A DNA stretch of 34,418 nt, from contig SXOB01000034.1 of assembly GCA_005776945.1 (NCBI GenBank), forward strand, positions 1-34,418, in the 5' to 3' direction. The translations under genes were made by a program, and so were the position numbers. Below, piece by piece: positions 7,664 to 16,441 of this stretch (position 1 is its first letter; the number at the start of each line of letters is the position of its first letter). This DNA is from Pseudomonadota bacterium (GTDB lineage: Bacteria > Myxococcota_A > UBA796 > GCA-2862545). Below the pieces are notes generated by a model that made no database searches, was not told the origin of the DNA, and saw nothing but the letters and a program-made list of their open reading frames with translations.

Positions 7664-9328
7664 CTACGGCGGGTTCTCGTCCGTCCACGTAGCGCCCATG
7701 ATGGCGGCGTGGTGCCCGCCGACGGAGGCGTCGTGGGCCGTGGGCCCGACGAATTCGTCGAAGTGCCAAAGGGCGACCGTATTCGCGTCCAGGGCGTGGA
7801 CGACGTCGGGCACGAACGGGCCGGCGTACCGAAGCGTGTCCGAGATTCGGACCTCGTCGATCACGCCGTTCATTTCACACCCGAAGTCCCAGTCGATGCC
7901 GATTCTCAGGGCATCGGTGTTCGCTGTGGGGACGCCCCACGAAATCGTGGTTCCGTAGGACGCGCCGTCGATAAATCCCTCCGCCACCCCGGCCGCGGGG
8001 TCCCAGGTTCCGGCAAAATGGTGCCAGCGCAGAGCGTCGAAGGCGCTCCAGCCGATGACGTTCCAGCCGGTCCACGACAGCCAGTGAGCGCTGTCGTTGG
8101 GCGCGAGATTCTTGTGCAACCAATATTCGTAGGTGGGTGAAGACGCGTGCCCTTTGCGGACGAAGGTCTGGCAGTTGTTTAGCGTGTCGAACCAGACCCA
8201 GGCTTCCACGGTCCACGGACGTCCCGAGATGTTGAGGTTGGGGTCGTGGGGCACCTCCAACCAATCGTCGATTCCGTCGAAGCGCAAAGCGCAGTTGCCG
8301 TCGGGGCAGTCGCTCTCTGGCAGGTCCTGCACAATCGTCGCCGTGTCCGTCCCCGCTTGGCCCTCGTCGAGCCCGTCGGAGGGCGTAGCCGTGCAGGTCC
8401 ACACCTCGCCTGCGCCCGTGACGCCGCTGGCCACGCCATCGCCCGGCCATACGTCCGTGGTTGCCGGGGGAAATGGCGCGCCATCGACGGTCCACGCCAT
8501 CGTGTAGGTCACGAGGTCGCCATCCACATCCAGCGACGGCGCCGTGACGGCGCAGATCAGTGCATCGCCCTCGTTGGGCTCATCGGGAACGATGTCGACG
8601 CCGGGGGCTGTCGGGGGCGTGTTGCCGATGACGACGGGCTCGGACCAGGCGGTGGGGCCAGGACCCAGCGCGTCCGAGGCCGTGACGCCGACGACCACCT
8701 CCTGCCCACGGGCCGTCAGGGCAGGGTCGAGGACGTCTGCAGTGCCGGCTTCGGTGCCGTCGATCAGCCAGATCACTTCGTAGGTGAGAACGTCTCCTTC
8801 CGGGTCCTCGGCCGGAGCGTCGAGGAGCCAGGCGAGCACATCCAACGTCCGCGGGTCGGTTGGCGTGATGGACACCGTGGCGGCGCCAGGCGCGGCGTTG
8901 ATTTCGACCAGGTGGGAGACACTGCAGGTCAGACCGGTGTCGTCGCTCGCGGACAACGTGAGCGTGTGAAGGCCTGACGCGGACAAGGCACCGACGAGGT
9001 CGACGCGCCCGTCCAGTGCGACCGGGCCAGTGAACAGGGGACCGGACCGGTCGCTCGTCCAAGAGGCGGTGAGACCGGCTGGCGGTGTGTCCGCATCGAC
9101 GACGGCGCCGAGCAGGTCCAGCGAGGGTCGGGAAACGAGCCCATCCATTGGGGCGTCGATGACGCAAGTAGGGGCAGTTACCGGCTCCGGGGGCTCGGTG
9201 GGCTCGGTGGGCCCCGTCGTGTCCGGCGGGGTGGTTGCGGGCACGTCGCCGGGCGGGGCGGGAACCACGGGCGCTTGGCCGACAACGTCGGACTCGGAGA
9301 CGCAGGCCAACCACGCAATGGTCCACAT
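7664..9328 (-). CDS. Lipoprotein with Ig-like repeats and C-terminal LamG/concanavalin-like domain
   Basis: 554 residues. MWTIAWLAC places the lipobox Cys at residue 9. There is no longer in-frame start, and GGAG lies 6 bases before the ATG. A Pro/Thr linker (about 17-50) is followed by two or three Ig/cadherin-like segments marked by DDTGLTCSVSHLVEINAAPG, IGNTPPTAPGVDIVP and WTCTATPSDGL. The C-terminal ~200 residues, from NCALRFDGIDDWLEVP, read as a LamG-like/concanavalin-type jelly-roll domain. Typical phrases are WTVEAWVWF, YGTTISWG, GVIDEVRIS and TVALWHFDE. The role is probably binding glycans or other surface ligands. It is convergent with the arylsulfotransferase-like gene (11 bp between the stops). 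Confidence 0.85.
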   Translation of the reverse strand: MWTIAWLACVSESDVVGQAPVVPAPPGDVPATTPPDTTGPTEPTEPPEPVTAPTCVIDAPMDGLVSRPSLDLLGAVVDADTPPAGLTASWTSDRSGPLFTGPVALDGRVDLVGALSASGLHTLTLSASDDTGLTCSVSHLVEINAAPGAATVSITPTDPRTLDVLAWLLDAPAEDPEGDVLTYEVIWLIDGTEAGTADVLDPALTARGQEVVVGVTASDALGPGPTAWSEPVVIGNTPPTAPGVDIVPDEPNEGDALICAVTAPSLDVDGDLVTYTMAWTVDGAPFPPATTDVWPGDGVASGVTGAGEVWTCTATPSDGLDEGQAGTDTATIVQDLPESDCPDGNCALRFDGIDDWLEVPHDPNLNISGRPWTVEAWVWFDTLNNCQTFVRKGHASSPTYEYWLHKNLAPNDSAHWLSWTGWNVIGWSAFDALRWHHFAGTWDPAAGVAEGFIDGASYGTTISWGVPTANTDALRIGIDWDFGCEMNGVIDEVRISDTLRYAGPFVPDVVHALDANTVALWHFDEFVGPTAHDASVGGHHAAIMGATWTDENPP

Positions 9329-9469
9329 CCGGGACTCCGTGCCAGCTTCGGAGCATCGAGACCTGCGCCCGTCACCGTCGCAGCATGTAAACCGCTATCT
9401 CAGAGCGGGCGCTGGCGGTCGGTCGAGGTAGCGGTATGCTGCTCGACGGCACGGGTAAGCGAGCGCGAC

Positions 9470-10224
9470 ATGCAAGGAAATTTGGCGGCCCGGGCAACGG
9501 CCGTGGGCGTTCTGGCGTGGTTCATCCTCGGGTGTTCGGGCGCGACCGGCACTGTCAGCGGTGAGCGTGCAGCCCTCAGCGGTACCTGTCCCGAGGGGAA
9601 ACCTGCAGCGACGCGGTGTCTGGGCTGTTGTTCGTTGGCAGCGGCCTCTTCGACGAGGTGGGTTTACGCCTGGGACCGATTGCGCTCGGGGGGCGTTTCG
9701 ACCTTGGCGTGAATTCCGTGGACGGCACGGAGCTGCCACCATTCCGATTCGAATTTGAGAAGCCGGCGATCATCGATGCCACCGAGGGTACGGACGCCTT
9801 CAATGACGGCAAGGCCCTGATGCCCGTGACGGGCTGGGCGTCTCTGCGTGGGGCCGGCGTGGGCACAAGCTATGTGCGCGTGGTCGACGCCGAAACGGGC
9901 GAGTTGTTCGATCGTTTGCCGCTTTCGGTCGTCGAGGTCGCGGCGATTCGCCTCGTCAACGCGCACGCGCCGGAAGAGCCCTTCGAGCCTGGCGAAACCC
10001 AGTTCCTCGGGGTCGAGGCGACGGGCATCGACGGGGAAGAAGTTAGGGTCTTCGATTTGGACATGGCCATTTCGAGCGGCGACATCACGCTCGGAATCGA
10101 CCCCAGCATGTGGGATTGCTTCGAGTTCGACGTGCCGGACGGCGACGCGAATGTGGTTGTGACCGTCGGCAGCATGACGGTCGATACGTCCCTGTGGATC
10201 GAGGCGCCCGAGACGCTGCCATAG
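9470..10224 (+). pseudogene. Lipoprotein gene with a frameshift at a G-run (9595-9598)
   Basis: The frame from ATG 9470 gives a lipoprotein signal (VGVLAWFILGC) and runs to SGTCPEG near 9597. Beyond that it turns into unlikely sequence and stops at 9712. The neighbouring frame continues from there as GETCSDAVSGLLFVGSGLFDE and runs to the TAG at 10222-10224 with ordinary composition. Adding one G to the GGGG at 9595-9598 joins the two into one ~251-residue protein reading CPEGETCSDA, a phrase typical of Cys-containing lipoproteins. The GTG at 9616 could otherwise start a signal-less 202-residue protein. Possible causes are a true mutation, a phase-variable run, ribosomal slippage or an assembly error. 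The C-terminal part looks like beta-sandwich repeats; no family recognised. Confidence 0.7.
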
Positions 10225-10267
10225 GGACAGGCGCCGAACGCTACGCGCCGTCTGACTTCCAGGTACG

Positions 10268-10891
10268 TCAGCCGCGCTGAACCAGCCGATCCCCAACGAA
10301 TTCCAGCGTGACGCTCGCCAGCGGGGCCACGCTTGCCGCGTCGTGCGTCGCGACGACGACAGGGATGCGCTCGGCGCGCACGTACTCGGCGAGCGCCGCC
10401 ACGATGGACGTTGTCAGTGCACCGTCGAGGGCCGCAAACGGCTCGTCGAGCAGCAGCAACTTCGGTCGGCGCGCGAGCGCCCGCCCAAGCGCGACGCGAA
10501 TGCGTTCACCGCCGGAAAGGTGGCGCGGCCGGCGGTCGAGCAGATGGGAGACTCGGACCAGCTCCGCAATCGGCGCGATGTCGGCGCGCGCGGCAAAGGC
10601 GAGGTTTCCGGCGACGTCGAGGTGGGGGAATAGCAGCCCGTCTTGGGGGACCCAGCCGACGTGTCGCTCCCACGACGGCACCGAAACTCCCGCCGCCGTT
10701 TGCCATGGTTCGTGGCCGAAGGTGAGCGTGCCCTGCGCGCGGCGATCGAGGCCGGCGATGGCCCTCAGCAGCGTCGATTTTCCCGAACCCGACGGGCCGA
10801 GCACGCACACGGAGGCGCCGCCCGTCGCAAATTGCGCGCGCACGGTCCGCGGACCGAGCGCAAGCGTCAAGTCGACGGACAGTTCAGACAT
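10268..10891 (-). CDS. modC: Molybdate ABC transporter ATP-binding protein (short form)
   Basis: 207 residues, an ABC ATPase with Walker A GPSGSGKST (32-40), Q-loop Gln83, signature LSGGE (125-129), Walker B LLLLDE (145-150) and switch His183. The identity as ModC rests on context: it is the third gene after modA and modB and overlaps modB by 8 bp. Typical ModC is about 350 residues with a C-terminal TOBE/MOP molybdate-binding domain. That domain is entirely absent here, so feedback through TOBE is not expected. It powers import of molybdate (or tungstate) across the inner membrane. A sulfate or tungstate ATPase is a lesser alternative. Confidence 0.85.
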   Translation of the reverse strand: MSELSVDLTLALGPRTVRAQFATGGASVCVLGPSGSGKSTLLRAIAGLDRRAQGTLTFGHEPWQTAAGVSVPSWERHVGWVPQDGLLFPHLDVAGNLAFAARADIAPIAELVRVSHLLDRRPRHLSGGERIRVALGRALARRPKLLLLDEPFAALDGALTTSIVAALAEYVRAERIPVVVATHDAASVAPLASVTLEFVGDRLVQRG

Positions 10892-11570
10892 CGAGTTCGA
10901 GTCGGCGGCGTTGCCAACGGTTCAGGCCTTCCCACGCGACGAGCGAACCCATCGCCAGCACCAGGCTCGCCATGACGAGCGTGACGACGCGCGGGTCGTC
11001 CTGCGGCGCGTCGAGGAGGCTGTAGACGGCCAGCGCAATCGTCCGTGTCCGGCCCTCCATATTTCCGGCGATGACGGCCGTGGCTCCGAATTCTCCCAAC
11101 CCTCGGGCGAAGGCCAGGACGACACCCGCCGCAAGTCCTGGCAGGGCCAATGGCGCCGTGACCCGCCAAAACGTCCGCGCCGGCGGCACGCCTAGCGAGG
11201 CGGAGACATCCTCGTATCGGACGTCGACCGCCTCGATGGCCGTCCGAATCGTCAGCACGTAGAGCGGGAATCCGACGACGACCGCAGCCAGCACGGCGCC
11301 CGTCTGCGTGAACGGCACGGGCCAACCCACCGCCGCCATCGCAGCGCCCACGGGGCTGGCTCGGCCGAAGAGATGGAGCAGCAAGAGGCCCGTCACGACG
11401 GGCGGCAGGACGAGGGGGACCATCGCGAGCGAGGTCAACAGGGCCTTTCCGCGGAACTCCTTGCGCGCGAGCAACCAGCCAAGGGCACCGGCGGGCACGA
11501 GGCCCACAAGCGACGCGAGGACGCCCACCGTCAACGACAACTCGATGGCGCGGCCGACGTCGAGCGTCAT
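10884..11570 (-). CDS. modB: Molybdate ABC transporter permease
   Basis: 228 residues with five or six hydrophobic segments. The cytoplasmic loop ASLGVPPARTFWRVTAPLALPGL is the EAA-type contact with the ATPase, and GLGEFGATAVIAGN is characteristic of ModB/CysT-type permeases. The start ATG at 11570 overlaps the modA stop as ATGA (11570-11567), so translation is coupled. The frame is open further upstream, but that would lie inside modA. It forms the membrane channel of the ModABC importer. Confidence 0.92.
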   Translation of the reverse strand: MTLDVGRAIELSLTVGVLASLVGLVPAGALGWLLARKEFRGKALLTSLAMVPLVLPPVVTGLLLLHLFGRASPVGAAMAAVGWPVPFTQTGAVLAAVVVGFPLYVLTIRTAIEAVDVRYEDVSASLGVPPARTFWRVTAPLALPGLAAGVVLAFARGLGEFGATAVIAGNMEGRTRTIALAVYSLLDAPQDDPRVVTLVMASLVLAMGSLVAWEGLNRWQRRRLELDV

Positions 11571-12295
11571 TTCGGTTCGGTGAAGCCGGCTGCGAGAAAG
11601 GTCGCCATCGACGCTTTCGATCGGCAGTGACCAAGGAAGGCACGCGCCAGTTTGGCTTCCGGCGACGCCGTCAAGACGGCCGCGGTCACCCGGATGGGCG
11701 GGTGCGACGACGGCGGGAAGGTGAACGCCACGTTTACGGATGTCGAAACGCGTGCGTCGGTCAGGTAGACGATGCCCGCGTCCACTTCGCCGGTCCCGAC
11801 CCAGTTCAGCACGGTGCGGACGCTGTCGCCCCAGACCGTCCGCTCCGAGACGTCGTCCCAGACGCCCAACGAGGTCAGCGCGGCCCGCCCGTAGCGTCCC
11901 GCCGGAACGTGTTCGCCAGCGAGGCCGATGCGGGCGATCGATGGCCCCGCGAGGTCGTCTGGCGTCCTCGCCTCTTTGCCGGCCGCCGTGATGGCTACGA
12001 GCGTGTTCCCGAGCAGGTTGACGCGCGACCCGGCGACGACCTGGCCGTTGGCGGTCAGGTGGTCGATCCACTGGGCGTCGGCCGAGAAGAGGACATCGGC
12101 GGGGACGCCCCCTTCGACCTGACGAACGAGCTTCGATGTCGCGTCGAACGTCAGCGCGACGGTGTGGCCGGTCTCGGCCTCCCACGTGGTGGCGACCTGC
12201 TGCAGCGACTCTGTGAGGCTCGACGCGGCGAGGACGGTCAGCGTGGCCGCGTGGGTGGGCCCGGCAGCGAACACCAACATGGAAGCGGCCATCAT
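11567..12295 (-). CDS. modA: Molybdate-binding periplasmic protein
   Basis: 242 residues. Signal peptide MMAASMLVFAAGPTHA, then the mature start ATLTVLAASSLTESLQQVA, the classic ModA opening in which serines contact the oxyanion. SKLVRQVEGGVPADVLFSADAQWID and GTGEVDAGIVYLTDA are further ModA hallmarks. Size is usual for the family. It delivers molybdate to ModBC. The start has GAGG upstream in ggtgaggccATG; a second ATG is next to it. It follows gpmI by 42 bp. No molybdenum-cofactor riboswitch was recognised in that gap. Confidence 0.93.
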   Translation of the reverse strand: MMAASMLVFAAGPTHAATLTVLAASSLTESLQQVATTWEAETGHTVALTFDATSKLVRQVEGGVPADVLFSADAQWIDHLTANGQVVAGSRVNLLGNTLVAITAAGKEARTPDDLAGPSIARIGLAGEHVPAGRYGRAALTSLGVWDDVSERTVWGDSVRTVLNWVGTGEVDAGIVYLTDARVSTSVNVAFTFPPSSHPPIRVTAAVLTASPEAKLARAFLGHCRSKASMATFLAAGFTEPK

Positions 12296-12337
12296 GGCCT
12301 CACCTACGGCGTCGCCGGCCCCTTGGCCAGCGGTCCG

Positions 12338-13930
12338 TCAGGGCGCGACCAGCCCCTGCACCCAGTCGCCATGACAGGGCACACCAAGCAGCGTCGCAAC
12401 CGTTGGCGCAATGGCTGCGAGGCCGGCGCCGTTCGCCGTCGCGTGGAAGTTGCGTCGCCTCTCGGGGTCCACGAGCCAGCAAGGCACGGGTGCCAACGTG
12501 TGCGACGTCATCGCGAGGGGAACGCCGACCTCGTCGCGCAGGACCTCGCCCCCCTTGCCGTGTTGCCACATTTGGTCGGCGTTGCCGTGGTCGGCGGTCA
12601 CCAGGGTGAGCGCGCCCGCGCGTCGCGCTGCCGCGAGCACTCGCCCAAGTGCGTGGTCGACGGAGGACACCGCGAGCCGCGTCGCTGCGAGATCACCCGT
12701 ATGGCCGACCATGTCCCCGTTGGCGAAATTGACCCGGATGTGGTCGTAGCGGCCCGTCGCCAGCGCCGCGATGGTCGCGTCCGCCACCTCGGCCGCCTTC
12801 ATCCACGGCCGCTCGTCGAAGGGCACATTGTCGGACGGCACCTCCTGCCAGGTGTCGAGCGCAGGATCCAACAGCCCGCTGCGATTGCCCTGGAAGAAAT
12901 AGGTGACGTGTCCGAATTTCTGGGTTTCCGAAACCGCAAATGACCGCTTTCCCGCGCGGATGAGCTGCTCTGGAAGCGTGTTTCGTAGAACGGGTGGCGC
13001 GACCAACGTCCGCCGTGGCAGGCCGAGGTCGCCATCGTAGGTCATCATGCCCGCGAACACGACGTCGGGCACGCGGCCGCGGTCGAACGCCGTGAACTCG
13101 GGCCCCCCTTCGAAGGCGCGGCAGAATTCGACGGCCCGGTCGCCGCGGAAATTGAACAGGAGCACGCCGTCGCCGTCTTGAATTCGACCCACGGGGTCGC
13201 CCCGATCGTCGACGACGACGAAGGCGGGATGGTGTTGGTCGTCGCGCCCTTCGGTGTAGGAGGCCGACACGCCGTCGGAAAGGCGGGCGAAGGGCCGTCC
13301 GACGCCGTGCACATGGCAGTTCCAGCCTCGGGCCACCATGGGCCAATCGGCCTCGTAGCGGTCCATCGTCATCGCCATGCGGCCGCCGCCAGACGCCACT
13401 CGGTAGTCCCGGCCCGCGGCGACGTGGTCGGCCAGGCGCCGCTCGAGCGGCTGCAGCCACGTCAGCGCCGTCCGTGGGCCGACGTCCCGGCCGTCCGTCA
13501 GCAGGTGCAGGCGCAGCCGGCGGACGCCGTCTCTGGCCGCGGCAGCGATCAGCGCGTCGAGGTGGTCGACGTGGCTGTGGACGTTGCCGTCGCTGAGCAG
13601 GCCGACGAGGTGCAGGGTGCGCGTGGCGATGAGGGCGCGCCACGTCGGCGTCGCCCAGGCCGCGCCGTTGCCGAGGTCCTCGTTCACGCGTCGCGCCCCT
13701 TGGTCGACGACCTGGCCTGCACCCATCGCGTTGTGCCCGACCTCGCTGTTGCCCATGTCGGCGTCGCTTGGCAGGCCGACGGCGCGCCCGTGGGCGGCGA
13801 GTTGAACCCGAGGCGCGGTGGCGTTGAGCGCGTCGAAGGTCGGGGTGAGCGCTGTCGCGACGGCATCGTCTTCGCCACCGTTGCCGACGCCCACACCGTC
13901 GAGGATGACGAGGACGACGGGCCGGCTCAT
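12338..13930 (-). CDS. gpmI: 2,3-bisphosphoglycerate-independent phosphoglycerate mutase
   Basis: 530 residues, the usual length. It interconverts 3- and 2-phosphoglycerate in glycolysis using two Mn2+ ions. Metal ligand Asp11 is in VLVILDGVGVG, and catalytic Ser62 is in SDADMGNSEVGHNAMGAG. LLSDGNVHSH, TDGRDVGPR, FNFRGDRA, NFANGDMVGHTGD and TADHGNADQM are the remaining conserved blocks. The ATG at 13930 overlaps the FadL stop as ATGA. A glycolytic enzyme translationally coupled to an outer-membrane porin is an odd pairing that probably reflects gene packing. Confidence 0.96.
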   Translation of the reverse strand: MSRPVVLVILDGVGVGNGGEDDAVATALTPTFDALNATAPRVQLAAHGRAVGLPSDADMGNSEVGHNAMGAGQVVDQGARRVNEDLGNGAAWATPTWRALIATRTLHLVGLLSDGNVHSHVDHLDALIAAAARDGVRRLRLHLLTDGRDVGPRTALTWLQPLERRLADHVAAGRDYRVASGGGRMAMTMDRYEADWPMVARGWNCHVHGVGRPFARLSDGVSASYTEGRDDQHHPAFVVVDDRGDPVGRIQDGDGVLLFNFRGDRAVEFCRAFEGGPEFTAFDRGRVPDVVFAGMMTYDGDLGLPRRTLVAPPVLRNTLPEQLIRAGKRSFAVSETQKFGHVTYFFQGNRSGLLDPALDTWQEVPSDNVPFDERPWMKAAEVADATIAALATGRYDHIRVNFANGDMVGHTGDLAATRLAVSSVDHALGRVLAAARRAGALTLVTADHGNADQMWQHGKGGEVLRDEVGVPLAMTSHTLAPVPCWLVDPERRRNFHATANGAGLAAIAPTVATLLGVPCHGDWVQGLVAP

Positions 13931-15495
13931 CGCGGGCCCGGGTCGGGCTTCTCGCGGGGGACGGCGCGTCGCTCCGGGTCGGGGCCGAAGTGGCCTTGGA
14001 CGCTGAGTCCGATGCGGTCGATGCGGCCAGAGTACGTCCCGTTGCCCGACGCCCAGAACGTGGGCCCCGGCTCCGGGGGCCCGTCTTCCGCGATTTCGAG
14101 CGCAAATGCGCTGTCGGTGATGGTCCGCGTCGCGAAGAAGGTGTGACCGTAGGAGAGGCTGATGCCGAGCTTGGACGTGGGCCGGTACTGGCCCATGGCG
14201 GTCGCGGAGACCGAGGGCGCGTCCCAGTTGTTCGCGCTGACCATCGCGCTTGGCACGGCGCCGTGGTCGTAGAGTGTGCGTCCGCCGACGACCCAACGTT
14301 CCGACAACTCCGCCTTCGCGTCGAACCCGACCCAGAAACTGTCGCGATTACCACGAAGCCAAATGCGGTCCTGGCTGACGAGATCGGCCGTTTCCTTCGC
14401 CGTTTCGGGGTCCTCGTCGAAGCCGGGAATCACCTCGGGTTCGACGTTCGTCGTGATCGTGTAGGCCTCGAAGACGCTCCAATTGACCCAGCCGCCCATC
14501 AGCTCCAGCCGGAGCGTGTCCGTTGGGAACATCGCCACGCTGCCGTGGATGCGCGACGGCAGGTCGTAGGCGACGTTCGCGGTGCCTTCGAGGACGTTGG
14601 GAACGCGCTCGAACGTCGTCATATCCGTCCGGCAGGTGCCGACGTAGGCCGCCGCCAGCGAAGAACTGCCGTCGCCGGCTGGCGGGCAGGTGAAGCTCAG
14701 CGTGATGGGGCCATCGTGGGAGAGCCTCAGGCCGTGTTGGTAGGCGACGGCGACGTGGACGTCGTCGGTCGGGTGGAACAACAGGCCGCCGCCGAACGTA
14801 AACGTCGTGTCGCGCAGCGGACCCATGTCGAGGGTCGTCGCGTAGGCGTCGGCCTCCAGGTAGCCGTCTTGGTACCAGGCTGGAATGGCGTCCAAACCCG
14901 CCTGGTCGCGGTAGGCCGTCGCGTAGGTCGAGAAGACCTCGGTATCGACGTCCGCGGACCAGCTGCTCGCGACGAGGGCGCCCGAAAGGCCGATGGCGAG
15001 CTTGTCGGCGATGTCGTAGCCCGCGGCGAGTTGGGCGTGCAGCGCCGCGATGTCGCCGCCGCGCAGCGCAAATCGGTTGGGGCCTTCCTCCAGGTTGGAG
15101 CTGCCGCCCCGGGCCATGGGTGCCGAGAACGCGGCCCCAAAGCCGAAATCGCCCTTTCCATAGGAGACGCCAACGAACGGGACGACCGCGAGCGTCGAGA
15201 TGTCTTCCTCGCCGCCGTAGTCGTAGGTCAGGTCCAGGACGCCGTCGGAGTCGACGTCGAGCGCGTTCGCGGGGTCGATCGTGCCGTAGTCGGGATTCGC
15301 GCGGTCGATGTGGAGATTCGCGAGGATCGGCGCGCCCTCGACGTGAAACTGGAATCCGTCGGCCAAACTCAGGCCGGCGGGATTCCACCACACGGCGGTG
15401 GGGTTCGTTGCGGCCGGCGTGCCGTGGACTCCACCCACCTCGATGTTGTCGAGGCTCGAGGCCAAGGCAGCCGACAGGGTCAGAAACGCAATCAC
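13927..15495 (-). CDS. OmpP1/FadL-family outer-membrane transport protein
   Basis: 522 residues. The signal peptide MIAFLTLSAALASS is followed by an N-terminal hatch segment containing GGVHGTPAATNPTAVWWNPA, i.e. the conserved NPAGLS motif of FadL porins. Alternating beta-strand pattern and aromatic-rich stretches run to the C-terminus. FadL members form 14-stranded barrels that import long-chain fatty acids or other hydrophobic compounds. The start is GTG 15495, preceded by a strong GGGAGG seven bases upstream; no ATG is available nearby. It follows the small membrane protein gene by 18 bp. Confidence 0.9.
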   Translation of the reverse strand: MIAFLTLSAALASSLDNIEVGGVHGTPAATNPTAVWWNPAGLSLADGFQFHVEGAPILANLHIDRANPDYGTIDPANALDVDSDGVLDLTYDYGGEEDISTLAVVPFVGVSYGKGDFGFGAAFSAPMARGGSSNLEEGPNRFALRGGDIAALHAQLAAGYDIADKLAIGLSGALVASSWSADVDTEVFSTYATAYRDQAGLDAIPAWYQDGYLEADAYATTLDMGPLRDTTFTFGGGLLFHPTDDVHVAVAYQHGLRLSHDGPITLSFTCPPAGDGSSSLAAAYVGTCRTDMTTFERVPNVLEGTANVAYDLPSRIHGSVAMFPTDTLRLELMGGWVNWSVFEAYTITTNVEPEVIPGFDEDPETAKETADLVSQDRIWLRGNRDSFWVGFDAKAELSERWVVGGRTLYDHGAVPSAMVSANNWDAPSVSATAMGQYRPTSKLGISLSYGHTFFATRTITDSAFALEIAEDGPPEPGPTFWASGNGTYSGRIDRIGLSVQGHFGPDPERRAVPREKPDPGPR

Positions 15496-15513
15496 GAGAA
15501 TGCCTCCCTTCGC

Positions 15514-15834
15514 TCAGTTCTGGACCAGACTTCCGAGGATCGCGAGTGCGGCGATGCCGAAGCCCAGGCAGAGGCCCATGATCTGCCACAGCACGCTTCC
15601 GATGCCGATGAGAAGACCGACGAGGGCCTTGCTTCGGTCGGGGTGATCGCCCGACGCTCCCATCGCGCCGGCGACGATCGCCGCCACGTCCAGAATCCAG
15701 ATGACCGGGACGAGGAACAGCGCGAGAATCCCGATGAACGGGATGAAACTGAGGCACATGCTCCCGATGTGGCAGGCCAACAGGGCCAGGCCACTGATGA
15801 ACGCGATGTTGGCGGTGGTCGACGGGTTGGACAC
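15514..15834 (-). CDS. Small polytopic membrane protein, unknown function
   Basis: 106 residues with three or four hydrophobic segments (beginning IAFISGLALLACHIG, IGILALFLVPVIWILDVAAIVAGAM, LLIGIGSVLWQIMGLCLGFG). The HPDRSKA loop lies between segments. It resembles small DUF4190-type membrane proteins in size and layout, but the family could not be assigned. The GTG at 15834 is favoured because GAGG lies five bases upstream; the GTG at 15840 is an alternative two codons longer. It lies between the AgmX-like gene and fadL in the same transcription unit. Confidence 0.75.
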   Translation of the reverse strand: MSNPSTTANIAFISGLALLACHIGSMCLSFIPFIGILALFLVPVIWILDVAAIVAGAMGASGDHPDRSKALVGLLIGIGSVLWQIMGLCLGFGIAALAILGSLVQN

Positions 15835-15841
15835 GTTCACC

Positions 15842-16441
15842 TCAGCGTTCGTCGGGCGCCAGGTCGAGCCAGACGGTGGGGATCTGCCACACGAATTCGT
15901 GCTGGCCCTTGGTCGGCCGCTCGTAGCGCACCTTGGCGAAAAGGTCGCTCAGACAGGCGTCGGCGACCGGCGTGTCGCGTTCGCCGTCGGGCGTCAGCAA
16001 GGCCTCCATGTGGCCGCCGAAAGCCCCGTTGCCGAGCGTGAACGCGATGGAGACGCTCGGCGGCAGCGGGACGCCGCTGGCCGCCTCCTGTTGGCGCAGG
16101 CATTCGAGGATCGCGTCCTGTTGGCCGAACGCGGATCTTGCCACGCCGGTGACGTCGGCCGCAAAGGGCCCGTCGCCCTCGTCGAGGCTGCCGCCTTCGA
16201 GGGGGTCGGCGGTGGATGGAGGAGGGGGGGCGGGAACGCCCGAGCGTGGAGCCGGCGCCGTCGAGGTCGGTGGTTCGGGCCGTTGGGGCGGAAGGCCCCG
16301 TGCGCGCCGCGCCTCTTCGCGCCGCGTGGCCAGGGTCGTCGCGCGGTCGGGCGCGCCTTCGTCGCCGACCCACCCCAATGAGGCCGCAAGAAACAATGCA
16401 CCGGCGACGATTCCGGCGAGGATCGCGCGATGGCGCGTCAA
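15842..16441 (-). CDS. AgmX/PglI-like single-pass membrane protein
   Basis: 199 residues from a TTG at 16441 that overlaps the preceding stop as TTGA; no ATG or GTG lies at a plausible place. An N-terminal transmembrane helix (ILAGIVAGALFLAASLGWVG) is followed by a Pro/Arg-rich periplasmic linker (about 40-90). The C-terminal domain (QQDAILECLRQQEAASGVPL, VSIAFTLGNGAFGGHMEALL, then DACLSDLFAKVRY) has the pattern of the AgmX/PglI C-terminal domain. That domain is TonB-C-like and common in Myxococcota gliding and outer-membrane proteins: a Cys-containing helix, a beta strand, a second Cys and a final strand. It may contact the FadL-type porin, which is inference. Confidence 0.7.
   Translation of the reverse strand: MTRHRAILAGIVAGALFLAASLGWVGDEGAPDRATTLATRREEARRARGLPPQRPEPPTSTAPAPRSGVPAPPPPSTADPLEGGSLDEGDGPFAADVTGVARSAFGQQDAILECLRQQEAASGVPLPPSVSIAFTLGNGAFGGHMEALLTPDGERDTPVADACLSDLFAKVRYERPTKGQHEFVWQIPTVWLDLAPDER

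Noticed and set aside
6177-7769. 530-residue minus-strand frame
   Set aside because: Antisense to the arylsulfotransferase-like gene, which carries conserved motifs; Arg/Gly/His-rich product.
9329-9469. Promoter with TATGCT at 9435-9440
   Set aside because: The -10-like hexamer has no convincing -35 at proper spacing; not supported beyond chance.
12693-14354. 553-residue minus-strand frame overlapping gpmI and fadL
   Set aside because: Alternative frame of two well-supported genes; the product is Arg/Pro-rich low-complexity sequence.
13990-16041. 683-residue plus-strand open frame
   Set aside because: Antisense to the FadL-type porin and small membrane protein genes. No domain pattern, and Arg/Val-rich composition.
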